Shown here: piece after piece, positions 10,523-21,974 of the stretch
Layout: each line of letters begins with the position of its first letter
Numbering within the stretch: the stretch's first letter is position 1
Assembly (NCBI GenBank): GCA_964017195.1
Contig: OZ024892.1
Coordinates: 4,322,366-4,386,365, forward strand
Origin: Siderastrea radians
Taxonomy: Eukaryota; Cnidaria; Anthozoa; Scleractinia; Rhizangiidae
Direction: 5' to 3'
DNA length: 64,000 nt
Made by a program: the position numbers and the translations under genes
The notes under the pieces: model-generated
What the model was told of the DNA's origin: nothing
What the model saw: only the letters and a program-made list of their open reading frames with translations
The model's database searches: none

Positions 10523-10546
10523 GGATGGAATTCAAAGAATAAGTGA
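10523..10546 (+). CDS. Possible terminal exon, copy 2 of unknown gene
   Basis: This follows TTATTTTCAG in the phase left by the exon at 10044 and reads GWNSKNK then TGA. It is short and therefore weak, but acceptor and phase agree. Confidence 0.3.
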   Translation, partial: GWNSKNK

Positions 10547-11079
10547 AGTGCTTGCTTCATAATTGCCTAAAAGCAGGCAACCAAAGTGTTCTGTGGGGAA
10601 AAATGTAGAGATGCATGAGAATGCATGAAAACAAAAACCATACTCAACAAACAGGTATCTGAGTTGGTTTTTAAAATGGATTCTGAATAAATTACTATTA
10701 CCTGCAAATGTCAACTTCCTTTTCATTATTCATGTTCATGACAAAATGCATGATCCAAACACTGTAATCTGAGAAGATTGGCAAACCAAACCATTCACGT
10801 TAAGTTATATTTACATACATATGGCTCATTAACCTGTTAGAAAGTACAATTTCAAAAAGAAAAAAGATACTGTTGTATACACTCACCTTATCAGTTAATT
10901 TTCTTCAGTTGTTCTTTAATGCATCCAGTTCAATTTGTATTAAAACGAATTGATCTTGTTATTAGGTAAGGAAAAAGTTTACTATACTAATAGCTGGAAT
11001 GCAAAAACCATGCAATATGATCTTCCTGCAAGATCTGCAATAACAGAAACTGAAAGCCACCATATTAAGTTTCTTTTCC

Positions 11080-12790
11080 AGTGGAGGTTGCAGTGACGAA
11101 GAGAAAAAAACCCTGGACCAAATATATACAGCAATATGGTTTATGAAGAAATGTAAATACAGTAAAATAAAATGTCAAGAAAAAATATTCCAAACAAAGG
11201 CCATTAATTCATCCACATCCACATCTGTAATTGATGCGCATTTTAGAAAACAACCTATTACAATAATGTTATACATGTATTTGCAAATAAACCCTTTCAT
11301 GAAGACACTTTTCCTGAAATTATGCAGCTGCAATCTTATTACAAGCGTTACTAATTTAATCAGAACATATTTTTATCCTGAAAAGTTGAAATTTAAGGGC
11401 AGACATTAAATCTGAAGTGTCAGTATTATTAGATCCTGACTTTTTTTTCTGTAGCTCTTTATCATTGTACAGCCATTTGACACGCCTCTTCACTTAGAAG
11501 AATATTTGGCCCAACACGCAACAAAATGCAATCCAACTGCATCATTAAGGCGATTTACACCAATAACTTGTGATCAAGCAATGTCTGCTGAAGTCAAGTG
11601 CCCTTTCATTGGATGTTCGGTCATGTGCTCTAGCATCAAGCAAACAGCAGCCAGCCGCCCAGGATGGAGCAATAACAATCTACAATCTGCCCACAACCAG
11701 ATCCTGATAGTGTTCTTCAGCAGGATGTGGCAAGACATTTATGAAGTAGGAAGTTCTTTACAAGCACCTTGCCACTCCCTCCAAACCCTTTCAGTGTGAG
11801 AAGTGCCTCCATTCATCTGCCAACATGTGGCACATCCGAAAACACTATAGGGGGTCCATGGTATAGAACTCCCAAAGGCCCAACATTGGCGTAAGAAAGA
11901 GGAATTGATGCTTTACAGAGCTATTTAAATACCAATAAGAGAGTATCAAATGGCCCATCAAGGATGAAGGATAAATTGGCAGAAAAAGGTCTGCATTGAC
12001 TAGGAAAAAAATACAGCTTCACATGTGATTTTTTTATTAGCTCTTGCATCAGATTGGCCCTGTAATGAAAGTTAAATACAGAATAAGTCTTAGTTGGCAG
12101 TGCATTTATTAATTTATAGAATTGTCTTATTGTCAGAGTTACATTTTCAGCTATCAAAAGAAGAAACTTACAACATAAAGTGCAACTTACCAATGCTCTT
12201 AGACGTTTAGTTGCAGTCGACACCTTTGCTGGAGAGATATGTGGACTTTGAACTTGAGAGGTAAACAGCTGTCAGGTCCATCAGATCAGACCATGTCATA
12301 AGATAGTTGGAAGAGAAGCCTCCCCTAATTTGCTAAAACCAACTTCCTGTAAATGGCTGCACTATCAATGGTACATAAACCTTTACTACCAATGCTAAGT
12401 GGCTGCACGCACTGGCATTTCCAAAAGAGATGTAATAATTATAAGGAGTAAGAGAATATCATTATGCTATTACATTACTTTGTTTTCTGTAAAATTATCT
12501 TCATGTCTGTTCAGTGATTTATAGGAAGAAAGGATTACTTAGTGGTTGTCATTTAACTACACAAATAATGTGGAAATGAGAGATAAGCATAACAAAGAGT
12601 TTAGCATAACTTATTCATGTACTTGTTAATTCAGTTGTATTGTACAACTGCATCTGCCCTTTCTATAACTATTTTCAGCATGTCTTAGTGTAATTAATGT
12701 GTAAAAGTATTATCATTCTGTGATAATTTAGTAAATTAAAAGCATTTCAAATATTTTCCGCTACTATTATCAAGACAAATAATCTTTCTT
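11080..12790. other. Mostly non-coding; two open stretches of unknown meaning
   Basis: After a TTTTCCAG at 11082-11089 a short basic peptide VEVAVTKRKKPWTKYIQQYG ends at a stop; it could be another terminal exon but its incoming phase does not fit the exon at 10084. The open frame 11460-11799 (about 113 codons, plus) has no recognisable motif and I do not claim it. Nothing else is seen to 12790. Confidence 0.35.
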
Positions 12791-12795
12791 CACAG

Positions 12796-12873
12796 CATGA
12801 AGGTGACATGGACTGGAAAGCCTTCATCATGAGACAAGGCAGTGAATATTCACTGCTTCCAGGTTTCACATGA
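12796..12873 (+). CDS. Candidate terminal exon, unknown gene
   Basis: This follows TTCTTCACAG, reads HEGDMDWKAFIMRQGSEYSL-LPGFT and stops at 12871-12873. AATAAA at 12913-12918 could be its poly(A) signal. It would converge tail-to-tail with the minus-strand exons at 13321-13886. I cannot say which upstream exons it joins. Confidence 0.35.
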   Translation, partial: HEGDMDWKAFIMRQGSEYSLLPGFT

Positions 12874-13320
12874 AAGAGAAGAATCAAATGATTCCTAGTG
12901 CAAACAACAAAAAATAAAACGTTTTCAGACATGTTTGTGTCAGCGACCTTCACTGCTTCAGTTTAGTTAAATAGTTAGTTTTGACCTTTTCAAACTCTGT
13001 CATATTTGCATTGAGGATGGTGTCTCCTAGTACAGTTCGAGGTATTTTTGCACAGTTTATGAGCATGCAGAAAAAGCAGATCTAAGATCTTTTCCTGCAT
13101 ATTCATAAACTGCACAAATTTTTTATTAGTAGGTACTGTCCTGTTAATAAAACCCAAGTCTCTGGAACCATCCCGAGATGCACAGTAACAAAAGAAGGCA
13201 ACATCCTTAAGCAACATCAACTCATGAGAAAGTTAAAATGAAATTAACATTAAAAATTTCCTTGTTTTTCAAGCACCACTGACATCAAGTCAGCTGTCTA
13301 TTTTAAAGCTGTCAATAAGC

Positions 13321-13495
13321 TCAGTTATATCTTCTTAGTTCTTCCAAATTTCCCTTTCGATAGATCGTAAAAAATGGTAGTTTAAAGTGGTAGTTACAGA
13401 ACACTTGGCATATGTGATCATGATCAAACCAGTTCCTGTCTCTTTTTGTTAAAGACCAGATGCAGCTCCACACAACTCCAATGAGTGCCAATGCT
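13321..13495 (-). CDS. Terminal exon of a minus-strand gene
   Basis: Read on the minus strand, it follows ATTTTTCAG. In the phase left by the exon at 13810-13886 (AA+A gives Lys) it encodes ALALIGVVWSCIWSLTKRDR, NWFDHDHICQVFCNYHFKLP and FFTIYRKGNLEELRRYN, then TGA at 13321-13323. The N-terminal stretch is hydrophobic. A minus-strand AATAAA occurs at 13122-13127. FKELEELWTQKALALIGV loosely recalls the start of AhpC/TSA_2 (PRXL2-type) thioredoxin folds, but the CxxC-like site is not convincing, so I leave the function open. A retained intron could also explain the tail. Confidence 0.5.
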
Positions 13496-13809
13496 CTGAA
13501 AAATAAATGATACGAATTTCAGCTTTCGAGCCACATGTTCGTTCACCACATTTTTTAGCAAATCAGTCGTGACAATAAGCTGGTGACAGGAGCAACAAAT
13601 AGTACCACTTTCTTTAAGTAATCTGTATTATTTTGTGAGGTTGACTATCCATTCAGAATTTGGATAGCTCCCAGAAAACCAGCTCAGTTTCACTTGTGCC
13701 CTTTGAGTTCCTGGCAGCTATTCTGTTATTCTGATTGGACTGTCGATCTGCAATCATTAACTTACAATTTAGTCGACTGAACTGGCGAGATATCGTGGCC
13801 TGTCAGTAC

Positions 13810-13886
13810 TTTTGTGTCCACAGCTCCTCCAACTCCTTAAACTGGAAGATGTCTCCATTTTCTCTCCTTACATGTAGAACTTCATT
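13810..13886 (-). CDS. Penultimate exon of a minus-strand gene
   Basis: Seventy-seven bases on the minus strand between TTGATTCCAG and GTACTGAC, open as NEVLHVRRENGDIFQFKELE-ELWTQ and leaving two bases that join perfectly to the exon ending at 13321. The intron upstream is where the 14022-17645 transposon landed. The signal-peptide exon at 23648-23750 could be the start of the same gene, but at least one intermediate exon would be needed and I did not find it. Confidence 0.5.
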
Positions 13887-14689
13887 CTGGAATCAAATAA
13901 AGCAATATGAAAATTATTGATCCAATTGATAAAATTATGATATTGGATCTATGTTGACTGTCGGGCACATCATGCTACCATGTCATTTACCGTTAATTCT
14001 CTCAAATAACAGCTGGGGCGACAGGGCTCGAGACTAACAGTAGCCAACTAGTCACAGACTAGTAGAAATTCCGTTTTGGCTAGTAGGGGTTGCTCTTTCA
14101 CTAGCCATTTTGGCTAGTGAAAATTTCAAGGTACTAAAGCACCGGATGGAAACTAAACTAAATATTGCTTCTGATGATCGGATCCCAAAAGCCAATTGAG
14201 TGAACAGAAAATAAAACTTATTCCGTAAAAGGATATCATAATGTTCGTATGATACAGGGGCACCCAACGGTTCGTTTCGGGAAATATCTGTTCGGAAGGC
14301 CTAAAATCGCCTGAGATATTCGGATTCAGTTGCGGTGAAAGCTAGAGAATTTTCCTTGGCGAAACATCACCTCGGACTTTCGTAACAAGAGGACTCATTA
14401 GTTCCTGTTGTTTTCATAGGGACAAATATGTCGTTTAGAGTGCTAAAAAGGTGAGCTAGCATTTTCGGAGAGCCGTCAGCAGCTCGGAAATTCGGCGGAT
14501 GGGATTCTGATTCCTAAAAATTTTCTGTGGTCTAAATTTTCAGCGAAGAACACCGAACAGATCAATCTGTATTAGCTTACACAAATATGCCTTTAAAAAG
14601 CTCTGAAACAATCTAAGAAAGCAGAAAATGATATCTCAAGTATTTTACTAAAAGTTTCTCGTTGGGTGCCCCTAATGATACTTGTTTTG

Positions 14690-15195
14690 TCCTCTCAACA
14701 TTTCTCCCTACTAATTCTTGTCTCAGTTGGCAACGTTTTCTCCGTCATTGCCGCTACGTTCGAACGAAATTAGCCGTCTTCAGAACGTTTCACCATACGT
14801 TTCCTTGAAAGGTCCATTAATGCGTCCATATGATATTTGTCTACACGTTAGTACATGTAAGTTCACACAATTCGTTCGTACAATATTAGTTTCTCTTCGC
14901 AGTGTTCCTCTCTGCGTAACGTCTTCACAACATTTCTCCGTATGTAAGTAGGTTCGTTGATTTATTAGTCTAGTCTTCTCAACGTTTCTCCGTACATTAG
15001 CACATTTGCACGATATTGTTCTTGTCCTCCCAAGGTTTTCAGTGTGTTACTACATTTGCACGATAAGTCTACATTTAGCGTTTCTCTGTACGTTGGTATG
15101 TTCAGGCGGTATTAGTCTTGTCTTCTCAACTTCTCTTGTCTTTGTACAATGCCAGTCTTGTCTTCCCAACGTTTCTCCGTACGATGACATGCTCA
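14690..15195. repeat. Degenerate tandem repeat inside the hAT-like element
   Basis: A repeating phrase of the type GTCTTCTCAACGTTTCTCCG plus TACG recurs irregularly about every 45-70 bases (for example near 14695, 14895, 14975, 15110, 15155). The units are diverged and have no coding capacity. Confidence 0.55.
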
Positions 15196-15739
15196 TATAA
15201 GGTTATCTTTTCTAGATATTCGTCATGATCTGACCGAAATGGAAAAGAGAGGCGTGAACTACACTGCGCCAGGGAATCTGCCCTGAAGGCACATAATACT
15301 TTTTATCATATGACCCGTACGGACCCGCGCGCAATTTCCTTGGAAAACCATATGAAAAAAAGTCCCGTATGAGGGCCGTACGCCTCGCTCTAGCAGGGCC
15401 GGAAAAAGCCGTACGGCCCTACTAGAAAAGCGTACGGCCCCGCTACTGCCGCAAGATGACGGGATTGGAACCAGTTGATTCCACAGCTTTGAACTCAGAT
15501 GAACGATAGCTAAGATTTTTCTAAAAAGCAAAGAATGTCCAACATGTTTATTAAAACTTTACTATCTAGAAAGCGATGTAGTTTGCAGGTGCAAAAATTA
15601 AAACAAAACGTGTTTAAACTTGGCAAATGATGAAGAAATGCTCCTGACAACAACAATAAAATCGAACTAAAAGCCGTCAAAAACTGAAACAACATAATCG
15701 GACAAAGACGTATCCTGGTTTGAAGTCATGATAAACATT

Positions 15740-16461
15740 GGCCGTTTTTATGCTAGAGACGTTAACATCGTCTAAGACGTTATTATTGTCTCGAGACGAT
15801 ATTAACGTCTAGTATAAAAACGGAATATAAGTCAGACGACTTTAACGTCTGACGATATTAACGTCTTCTGTTAAGTGCGACTGAACGTCGAACTTAACAG
15901 ACGACTTTAACGTCTGAGACGTTAAAGGCGTCTAGTATAAAAACGAGACGACCTTATCTGGGACGAATTTAGCCCTAAAGCGCCTTATCATTCCAAATTA
16001 GGTAGCTGTTTCTCCACCACGAAGAATCCCTCCGTTCATTTCCACTTCTTTCCTTCTTTTCTCTCTTGTTGGCCACGACGCACAAGCCAAGTGCCTCTTC
16101 CAAAAACCGCTTTCTTGACTGATTTAGCCTTTTTAAAAAAACATTTGTGTTTCCATGCCTTTTATTTTTCGAAGACGTCGAGAAACAAGCCTTCAGAAGC
16201 TGCAAAGCAGTTAAGCAAAGTCACCACCATGTTTACATGCAGATGGATTTGTTGTTTTGCACACTTTATTCGATTTGCTGCCGAGTTTAGTCGCGTCTAG
16301 TGTCTTCCAAGAATAGAACCCAGTCCTTTTCTTAGAAAATCTTGAGTTTTTTCGACTTGTTCGTCTACTTTAACACGTCCCGTTTTTATAATAGACGACA
16401 TTAACGTCTGAGACGTTAAATACGTCTAGACGACTTTAACGTCTCTAGCATAAAAACGGCC
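15740..16461. mobile_element. Palindrome-rich MITE with GGCCGTTTTTATGCTAGAGA ends
   Basis: The left end at 15740 and right end at 16461 are inverted copies (GGCCGTTTTTATGCTAGAGA outward, at least 25 bp). The subterminal regions hold many copies of GACGTTAA / TTAACGTC in both orientations (15760-15930 and 16395-16445) together with internal copies of the end motif (TAGTATAAAAACG). It lies inside the 14022-17645 element. No protein is encoded. Confidence 0.7.
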
Positions 16462-17257
16462 ATTGAAGAAAAAATGCAAATGCGAAGTAAACTCAAATTT
16501 ATTTTTTCTGCTGCGTAATTTTTAAATCACAACAAACAAAATGCGAGTACATGTTTACGACTAACCTGGCAATGACACAGTTTCCCGCTTGTTTTCACGA
16601 AGCATTTTAAGCACAATTTGGACATCAACTGTAATGCAGAGCTCAACATCGTCGAACAGCAGACGTTCATGAATCCTACGATCCGTGGTAAACTAAACAA
16701 CTTGAAGCTGAAGGGGTACGAAGCGTAGCAAAATCCTGAATTGCCTGTACAATCCCTTTCCAAGTCTTTATGTAGTTTCATAAATTAAGATCTAATGTTG
16801 TTTTTAACATCCAAAATCCTTGGTGGAAAATTAATTAATCCTCCCGCTCAAACCAATTGTGAATTTCGGCTCAGAAGAAACGTCGCTAAGTTGTTCAATC
16901 AGGATAAATTCAGTCTTCCCTGAGAGACGAGCACGACTAGCCGAAACGTCGTGCAAATTCTTTGTTGTAGTCCTTCATAAACGTTTCCTTTGAAATTTCT
17001 ACTAACTACAATCATGTACTAGGAATTTAGTCGGATTTAAATCTTCTTGGAATGGAGCTAAAACTCGGAGATTTGGTTGACAATTTTCACAGAAGTTCAA
17101 AAATTTTGTATGCACATCGCAGTTCAAATGCACTTTACTGGCTTCCCAAACAAATTACAAGCTACCATTGACTTTTCAAAATGCACGCGAAACGGGCCGC
17201 CGCGTCTGTATCCACGAAAGAAAGACAAACAAAATTCAGTGGTCATATGATAAAATG

Positions 17258-17357
17258 CTTATTGACTGAGTTAGGTCGGGCCGGACGGGAAAATATTTGG
17301 CTCTTGGTCAGGACGCACGGACCGAGCGCAGCGAGGTCCGTACGTCCTGACCTCGAA

Positions 17358-17398
<41 letters not shown>
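17258..17398. repeat. Long hairpin (foldback) repeat
   Basis: Inverted arms of about 65 bp run from CTTATTGACTGAG to CTCAGTCAATAAG, with a GAGCGCAGC loop region flanked by GGTCCGT/ACGGACC. The left arm has a few mismatches. It probably represents a palindromic MITE. Confidence 0.65.
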
Positions 17399-17404
<6 letters not shown>

Positions 17405-17887
17405 GTATTCGTGTGAGGATCTTTAACCGTTGGAAAGAATGCTCAACATTCCAGTTCTTCACTCTTGAGATTACAGAGAGGCATGTTTACAGTACTTAAC
17501 TCGGCTAAAAATTAGACATAATGAACACGGCATGACATTACGCAAAAAAAAACATTCTGGCTAGTGAAAATTTATTTTGGCTAGTGAAATCAAACCTGTC
17601 ACTAGCCACTAGGCTACTAAGCTGAAAAGTTAGTCTCGAGCCCTGGGCGATTATCATTTTTCCCTGGGTAGATCACTTGGGCTGGGGGGTAAGGAAGGGG
17701 TTAAACCATGCAGGCAAATAAACTTTTCAAATATTGCTTGCTGGATGTCAAGCCATCTTGCCCTAATTATCACTCCCTTTAATCATTGAAAAATCACAAT
17801 AAATAAACCAAATCGTGGTTTTTCCTGGGCATTTGCACCTTGGAATAATATTATACTCTACATCAGAGTTATCAGCGATAGTCTCTT

Positions 17888-19041
17888 GCTGAGGCCTTAA
17901 CAAATCCATCAAAAGAAGAAAGCTTTTTCGGTGGCTCCATCTTAAAAAATTTGACGTAATTTTCCTTCAAGAGACATACAGCGACGCTAGTTTGGAGGCA
18001 TTCTGGCGAGCTGAGTGGGGCGGTGAAATCTTTTTTGCGCACGGTTCGAAACATAGCAGAGGTGTTATGATCCTTTTCAGACCCTCCTTATGTAAAGAGG
18101 TGACAAATGTTACACGAGATAAAAATGGTAGGTTCTTGGTTGTAAACACAACTATTGGCAATGACGAATTTTGCTTTGTTAACATTTACGCCCCAAATGA
18201 CCAAACCCAGCAAATCGCTTTCTTTAGAAAGATAACCGATTCCATCCGTGAATGCCAAACCGACGGAGTCTTGATTGGCGGAGACTTCAATTGTCCGTTG
18301 TCCGCTTTAGATAAATTTGGAGGTAAAGACGTTCAGGTTAAAAAAAATGTTATCAAAACGGTAGAGGATCTCTGCAACAACTACGACCTTGTCGATTCTT
18401 GGCGAAAACAACACCCACATGAAACACGATATACCTGGAGAAACTGCTCAGGGAAGATCAGATGTAGGCTAGACTTTTGGCTCATCTCAAAACAGTTATT
18501 AGATCGGGTTTCAAAAACCGACATCGGCGCGTACTACGACTCAGATCATTCCCCCGTCATCATTTCAATTAAACCACAGGAAACACAGGAAAAAGGAGGA
18601 CCAGGTTACTGGAATTTTAACAATTCTCTTCTGGAGAACGAAGAATTTGTCACAAAAATGAGCTTTATTATCAAACATGCTTGTGAAAAACACAAAGGTA
18701 CTGCTGACAAAAGGCTTTATTGGGAAATGTTAAAAATGGAGATTCGGATGTTCGCCATCCGTTTTGCCAAAAGGAAAGCTAACGCAGAAAGAAACACGGA
18801 ACGAAATCTTTCCCAAAAATTAGACGAAATAAACTCACGTATCGACGCATTCCCAGAAAACATTTCCCTTGCAAACGAGGCCAAGAAACTCAAAATTGAA
18901 TTAGACGATATTGCTGTGCAGAAAACCAAAGGCTCCATAATTAGGAGCAGAGCAAGATGGTACGAGTTGGGTGAGAAATGTAACAAATACTTCTTTAACC
19001 TAGAAAAAAGAAGTTATGAAAAAAGACATATCACATTTTAA
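17888..19041 (+). pseudogene. LINE endonuclease domain (EEP family), truncated
   Basis: The frame can be read back from the first Met at 17992 to about 17888 (GLNKSIKRRKLFRWLHLKKF then FLQETYSD), so the Met is internal. The ETY, VNIYAPND, GGDFNCPL, RLDFWLIS and DSDHSPV motifs are those of the exonuclease-endonuclease-phosphatase fold used by L1-type LINEs to nick target DNA; catalytic E, D, N and H are all present. After the nuclease comes the charged connector with RSRARWYELGEKCNKYFFNL. The frame ends at 19041, and about 20 residues expected before MKNFYNQLYTS are deleted when compared with the second LINE copy at 45120-45230. Confidence 0.88.
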
Positions 19042-19046
19042 GCGCC

Positions 19047-21440
19047 ATGAAAAACTTTTACAACCAGCTTTATACCTCTCAAAAACCGCTAGCAGCTGCA
19101 GACCTATTATCTTTCTGTGAATATGAATCTCTACCTAGACTGGACGACGAGAAACAAAGCCTTTGCGAAGGTTTAAGAACCGCAGAAGAATGCCTCGCCG
19201 CTTTAAAAACTTTTCAACATAATAAGTCGCCGGGCACGGACGGTTTATCTGCAGAGTTCTACCTACGCTTCTGGAAGGAGCTGTCGGGCCCTCTGATTGA
19301 GTGTCTCAACCATGGCGCCTTACTGGGGGAGCTTTCTATCTCGCAGAGACAAGGAATCATCTCCCTGATCCCAAAAAAGAACAAAGATCCTTTACTGCTT
19401 AAAAACTGGCGCCCCCTCTCTCTCTTAAATACCGACTATAAATTAGCAACGAAATGTATTGCAAGGCGTTTAGAAAAGGTACTCCCTCTGTTAATAGAGC
19501 GGGACCAAACAGGGTACATTAAAGGTAGATACATCGGTGAAAACATCCGCCTAATTACAGACATAATTGAACAATATGAAAATAAGGAAGGTATGATACT
19601 CTTTCTAGATTTTGAAAAGGCCTTCGACTCCTTAGAGTGGGACTACCTTTTTAAGGTTCTCGACACTATGAACTTTGGCCCAAGCTTTCTCAACTGGATT
19701 CGCACATTCTACAGCAATATTTCTAGCTGCGTTACTAACAATGGTCACTCTTCTGAGTTTTTTTCTTTACAAAGAGGAGTGAGACAGGGGTGTCCTCTTT
19801 CAGGATTGCTCTTCGTTCTCGCTTTAGAACCACTTGCACACCAAATAAGAATCACCGATTCCATTAAAGGTCTTGAAAACGGGAATAAGATCACTAAACT
19901 TAGTTTGTATGCAGACGACACCACCGCCTTTATCCGCGACGACCCTTCTGCAGTGTCTCTATTTGCTCTCCTTGATCAGTTTAGCAATCTATCAGGTCTG
20001 AAAATTAATAGATCGAAAACTGAGGGTCTGTGGCTAGGTCGTTGGAAAAGCAGGTTAGGAAAAGACGATCCTTTTGGTATTTCGTGGCCGAAAGAATATG
20101 CCACTGCACTTGGAATAACTTTCCCTTACAACGCTAATGTTGGATTCAAATTAAACTTTGAAGAAAGGCTTGCGAAACTTAAAAAAGTTTTTAACATCTG
20201 GTGCAAAAGACATCTAACCATCCTAGGCAGAATAGCCATCGTAAAGAATTTAGCAATCGCCAAACTTGTTTACTGCTGCTCCGTCTTAAACGTTCCTGCC
20301 GAATTCGTTAAAGAGGTCAACAGCACCATCTTCTCCTTTATCTGGAATTTCAAACCTGATAAAATTAAAAGAAAAACGTTGATTGGCCCAGTCTGCAAAG
20401 GCGGTTTAAATATGATTAACTTCGAGGATGTCGTAAAATCTCTCAAGTTTTCCTGGGTAAATCGTTATTGCGAATCGGCCGGCAGTCACTGGTGTGCCCG
20501 CCTTGATTCCTTATTGAGCAAAGTCGGAGGAGCTTTCCTATTTCAATGTAATTTCGACCTAAATTTACTGAACCTCAATAATTTACCACCTTTCTATAAA
20601 AATATTCTAAAGGTGTGGCAAGAACTGAATTTCAAAGAACCGCTAAATGCAAACGAATTCAAACAAGAATTTTTATGGAACAACCGGTTTATAAAAACAA
20701 ATGGTAAGACGATATATTACAAAACATGGGTTAATAAAGACATTTTAAAAATAAGTGATCTCCTCGACAATCACGATCAATTCCTTTCTTTCGAAAGTTT
20801 TAAACGCAAATTCAGCGTTCGATGCACTTTCCTCGACTACGCTGGCGTTCTCGCTGCTATCCCTAAAGCGTGGAAAAATGAAATCACGAGCAACATTGTC
20901 TGTGGTGTTAGCGAACTCTCAAAGGCTGTTTCTAATAGCGATGACATGGTTTCCACAAAAAAAGCTCGATTGATGCTTACGGAAAGGTCCTTCTCTCCCC
21001 CAATTGTCGAAATCACACAAAGAAATCTAGTGTCAAACGTAAAGGATGTCTACGAACTTCCTTTTAGAGTCACCGTTGAAAATAAATTAAGAAGCTTTCA
21101 GTATAAACTTGTGCACAACATCATACCTACCAACTTTTCACTGTATAAAATGAAAATAAAAGAGTCACCACACTGCGAACACTGCCGCTGTCAAAATGAA
21201 ACACTTCTTCATAGGTTTTGCGAGTGCCCCGAAGTTAAACTTTTTTGGGAAGACGTCAAAGAATGGTGGAATACAAATCGCTCTGAAAATTTCAATCCTA
21301 CTTGGTTGGAAATCCTTTATGGATACAGACCTGAGAACACCAGCCTTCACGCTTTTAATCACTATCTTCTTATTGCTAAATATCATGTATACCTCGCAAG
21401 AAATCTGTCAGAGACTCCTAGCATAAAGGTTTTTAAATAA
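19047..21440 (+). pseudogene. LINE reverse transcriptase, L1/Tx1 type
   Basis: A 797-residue frame in a different phase from the endonuclease. RT motifs in order: NKSPGTDGLSAEFY, LIPKKNKD, NWRPLSLLNTDYK, FLDFEKAFDSLEW (motif A), GVRQGCPLSGLLF (motif B), LSLYADDTTAF (YADD catalytic site) and KTEGLWLG. The C-terminus has CEHC…HRFCECPEVKLFW, the Cys/His finger of L1/Tx1 elements. The RT core is intact, and the whole frame has no internal stop, which suggests a fairly young copy. The frame ends early at 21438-21440 (TAA) just before an inserted SINE. The expected C-terminal residues resume after it around 21568 (MAIKNSSFKKYEAKWTTL). Confidence 0.92.
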
Positions 21441-21448
21441 ATGTAAAG

Positions 21449-21551
21449 GAGATCCTCGCAGTTTTTAACGCAACTTATGCAGTTGCGAAAAGAAAGCCTG
21501 AAAAAATCAGGCTTGCCGGGATTCGAACCCTGACCACTGGAAAGTAGAGTC
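21449..21551 (-). mobile_element. tRNA-derived SINE inserted in LINE 3' end
   Basis: In minus orientation it begins near the T-arm-like GGGTTCGAATCCC and runs through GGCAAGCCTGATTTTTTCAG and GCAACTGCATAAGTTGCG to GAGGATC. AAATGTAAAG (21439-21448) on the left and AAATGTGAAAG (21552-21562) on the right look like its target duplication. The same repeat, plus orientation, occurs at 37284-37366. It separates the last residues of the LINE protein from the rest. Confidence 0.75.
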
Positions 21552-21562
21552 AAATGTGAAAG

Positions 21563-21974
21563 ACAAATGGCTATTAAAAACTCTAGCTTTAAAAAATATG
21601 AAGCAAAGTGGACCACTCTCTGCATAAGCGATGCGGTAGCTTTTGCACCACTATCAAAATAAAGGAACCAGGTTAAGGTGCTTTTTTTTTCCCCCAACAC
21701 TTTTTTGTCTGTTTTATTTATCCTTTTCATTGGAGCCTACTGTAAAGTTATATTTATCTTTGTCATTTTACTTTGACTGTATATTCCTACTTGCCCTGTT
21801 GTCAAAGTTAGGTGTTATATTAGTTCAGTTGTAATTAAGTCCTTCTTTTGTAAATGTAGTATTAGTTCTGTAAATTAGCTCCTGTGTTTATGCATTGTAT
21901 TAGTCTTGTAAACTAGCTCTTTTGTTAAGTTGAGTATATTTAAAAAAAAATTATAATGAAAAAAAATAAAAAAA
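21563..21974 (+). other. LINE C-terminal coding remnant and 3' untranslated region
   Basis: From about 21568 a short frame (MAIKNSSFKKYEAKWTTLC) aligns by eye with the C-terminus of the second LINE copy (IAIQNNKRTTFNEIYGNLL). Beyond it is T-rich 3' untranslated sequence and an A-rich tail ending at 21974. Confidence 0.65.

Larger units (their letters stand above)
14022..17645. mobile_element. hAT-like element with CAGGGCTCGAGACTAAC ends
   Basis: The left end CAGGGCTCGAGACTAAC and right end GTTAGTCTCGAGCCCTG are exact inverted copies of 17 bp, and CAGGG…CCCTG is the usual hAT end. Further in, both ends carry scattered CTAGTGAAA/TTTCACTAG subterminal motifs (14041-14120, 17550-17620). The flanks share GGCGA on each side, compatible with a decayed target duplication. 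No transposase frame is visible, so it is non-autonomous. It contains a degenerate tandem repeat (14690-15190), a second inverted-repeat element (15740-16461) and a hairpin (17258-17398). Confidence 0.65.

Noticed and set aside
11506..11799. A 97-codon plus-strand frame with several Cys
   Set aside because: The Cys spacing matches no finger I know, splice borders are unclear, and the opposite strand is equally protein-like.
12990..13220. A 76-codon minus-strand frame with several Cys
   Set aside because: It spans a small inverted repeat (about 13056-13115) and has no splice or motif support.
14718..15200. Plus-strand short frames in the hAT-like element
   Set aside because: They are translations of a degenerate tandem repeat.
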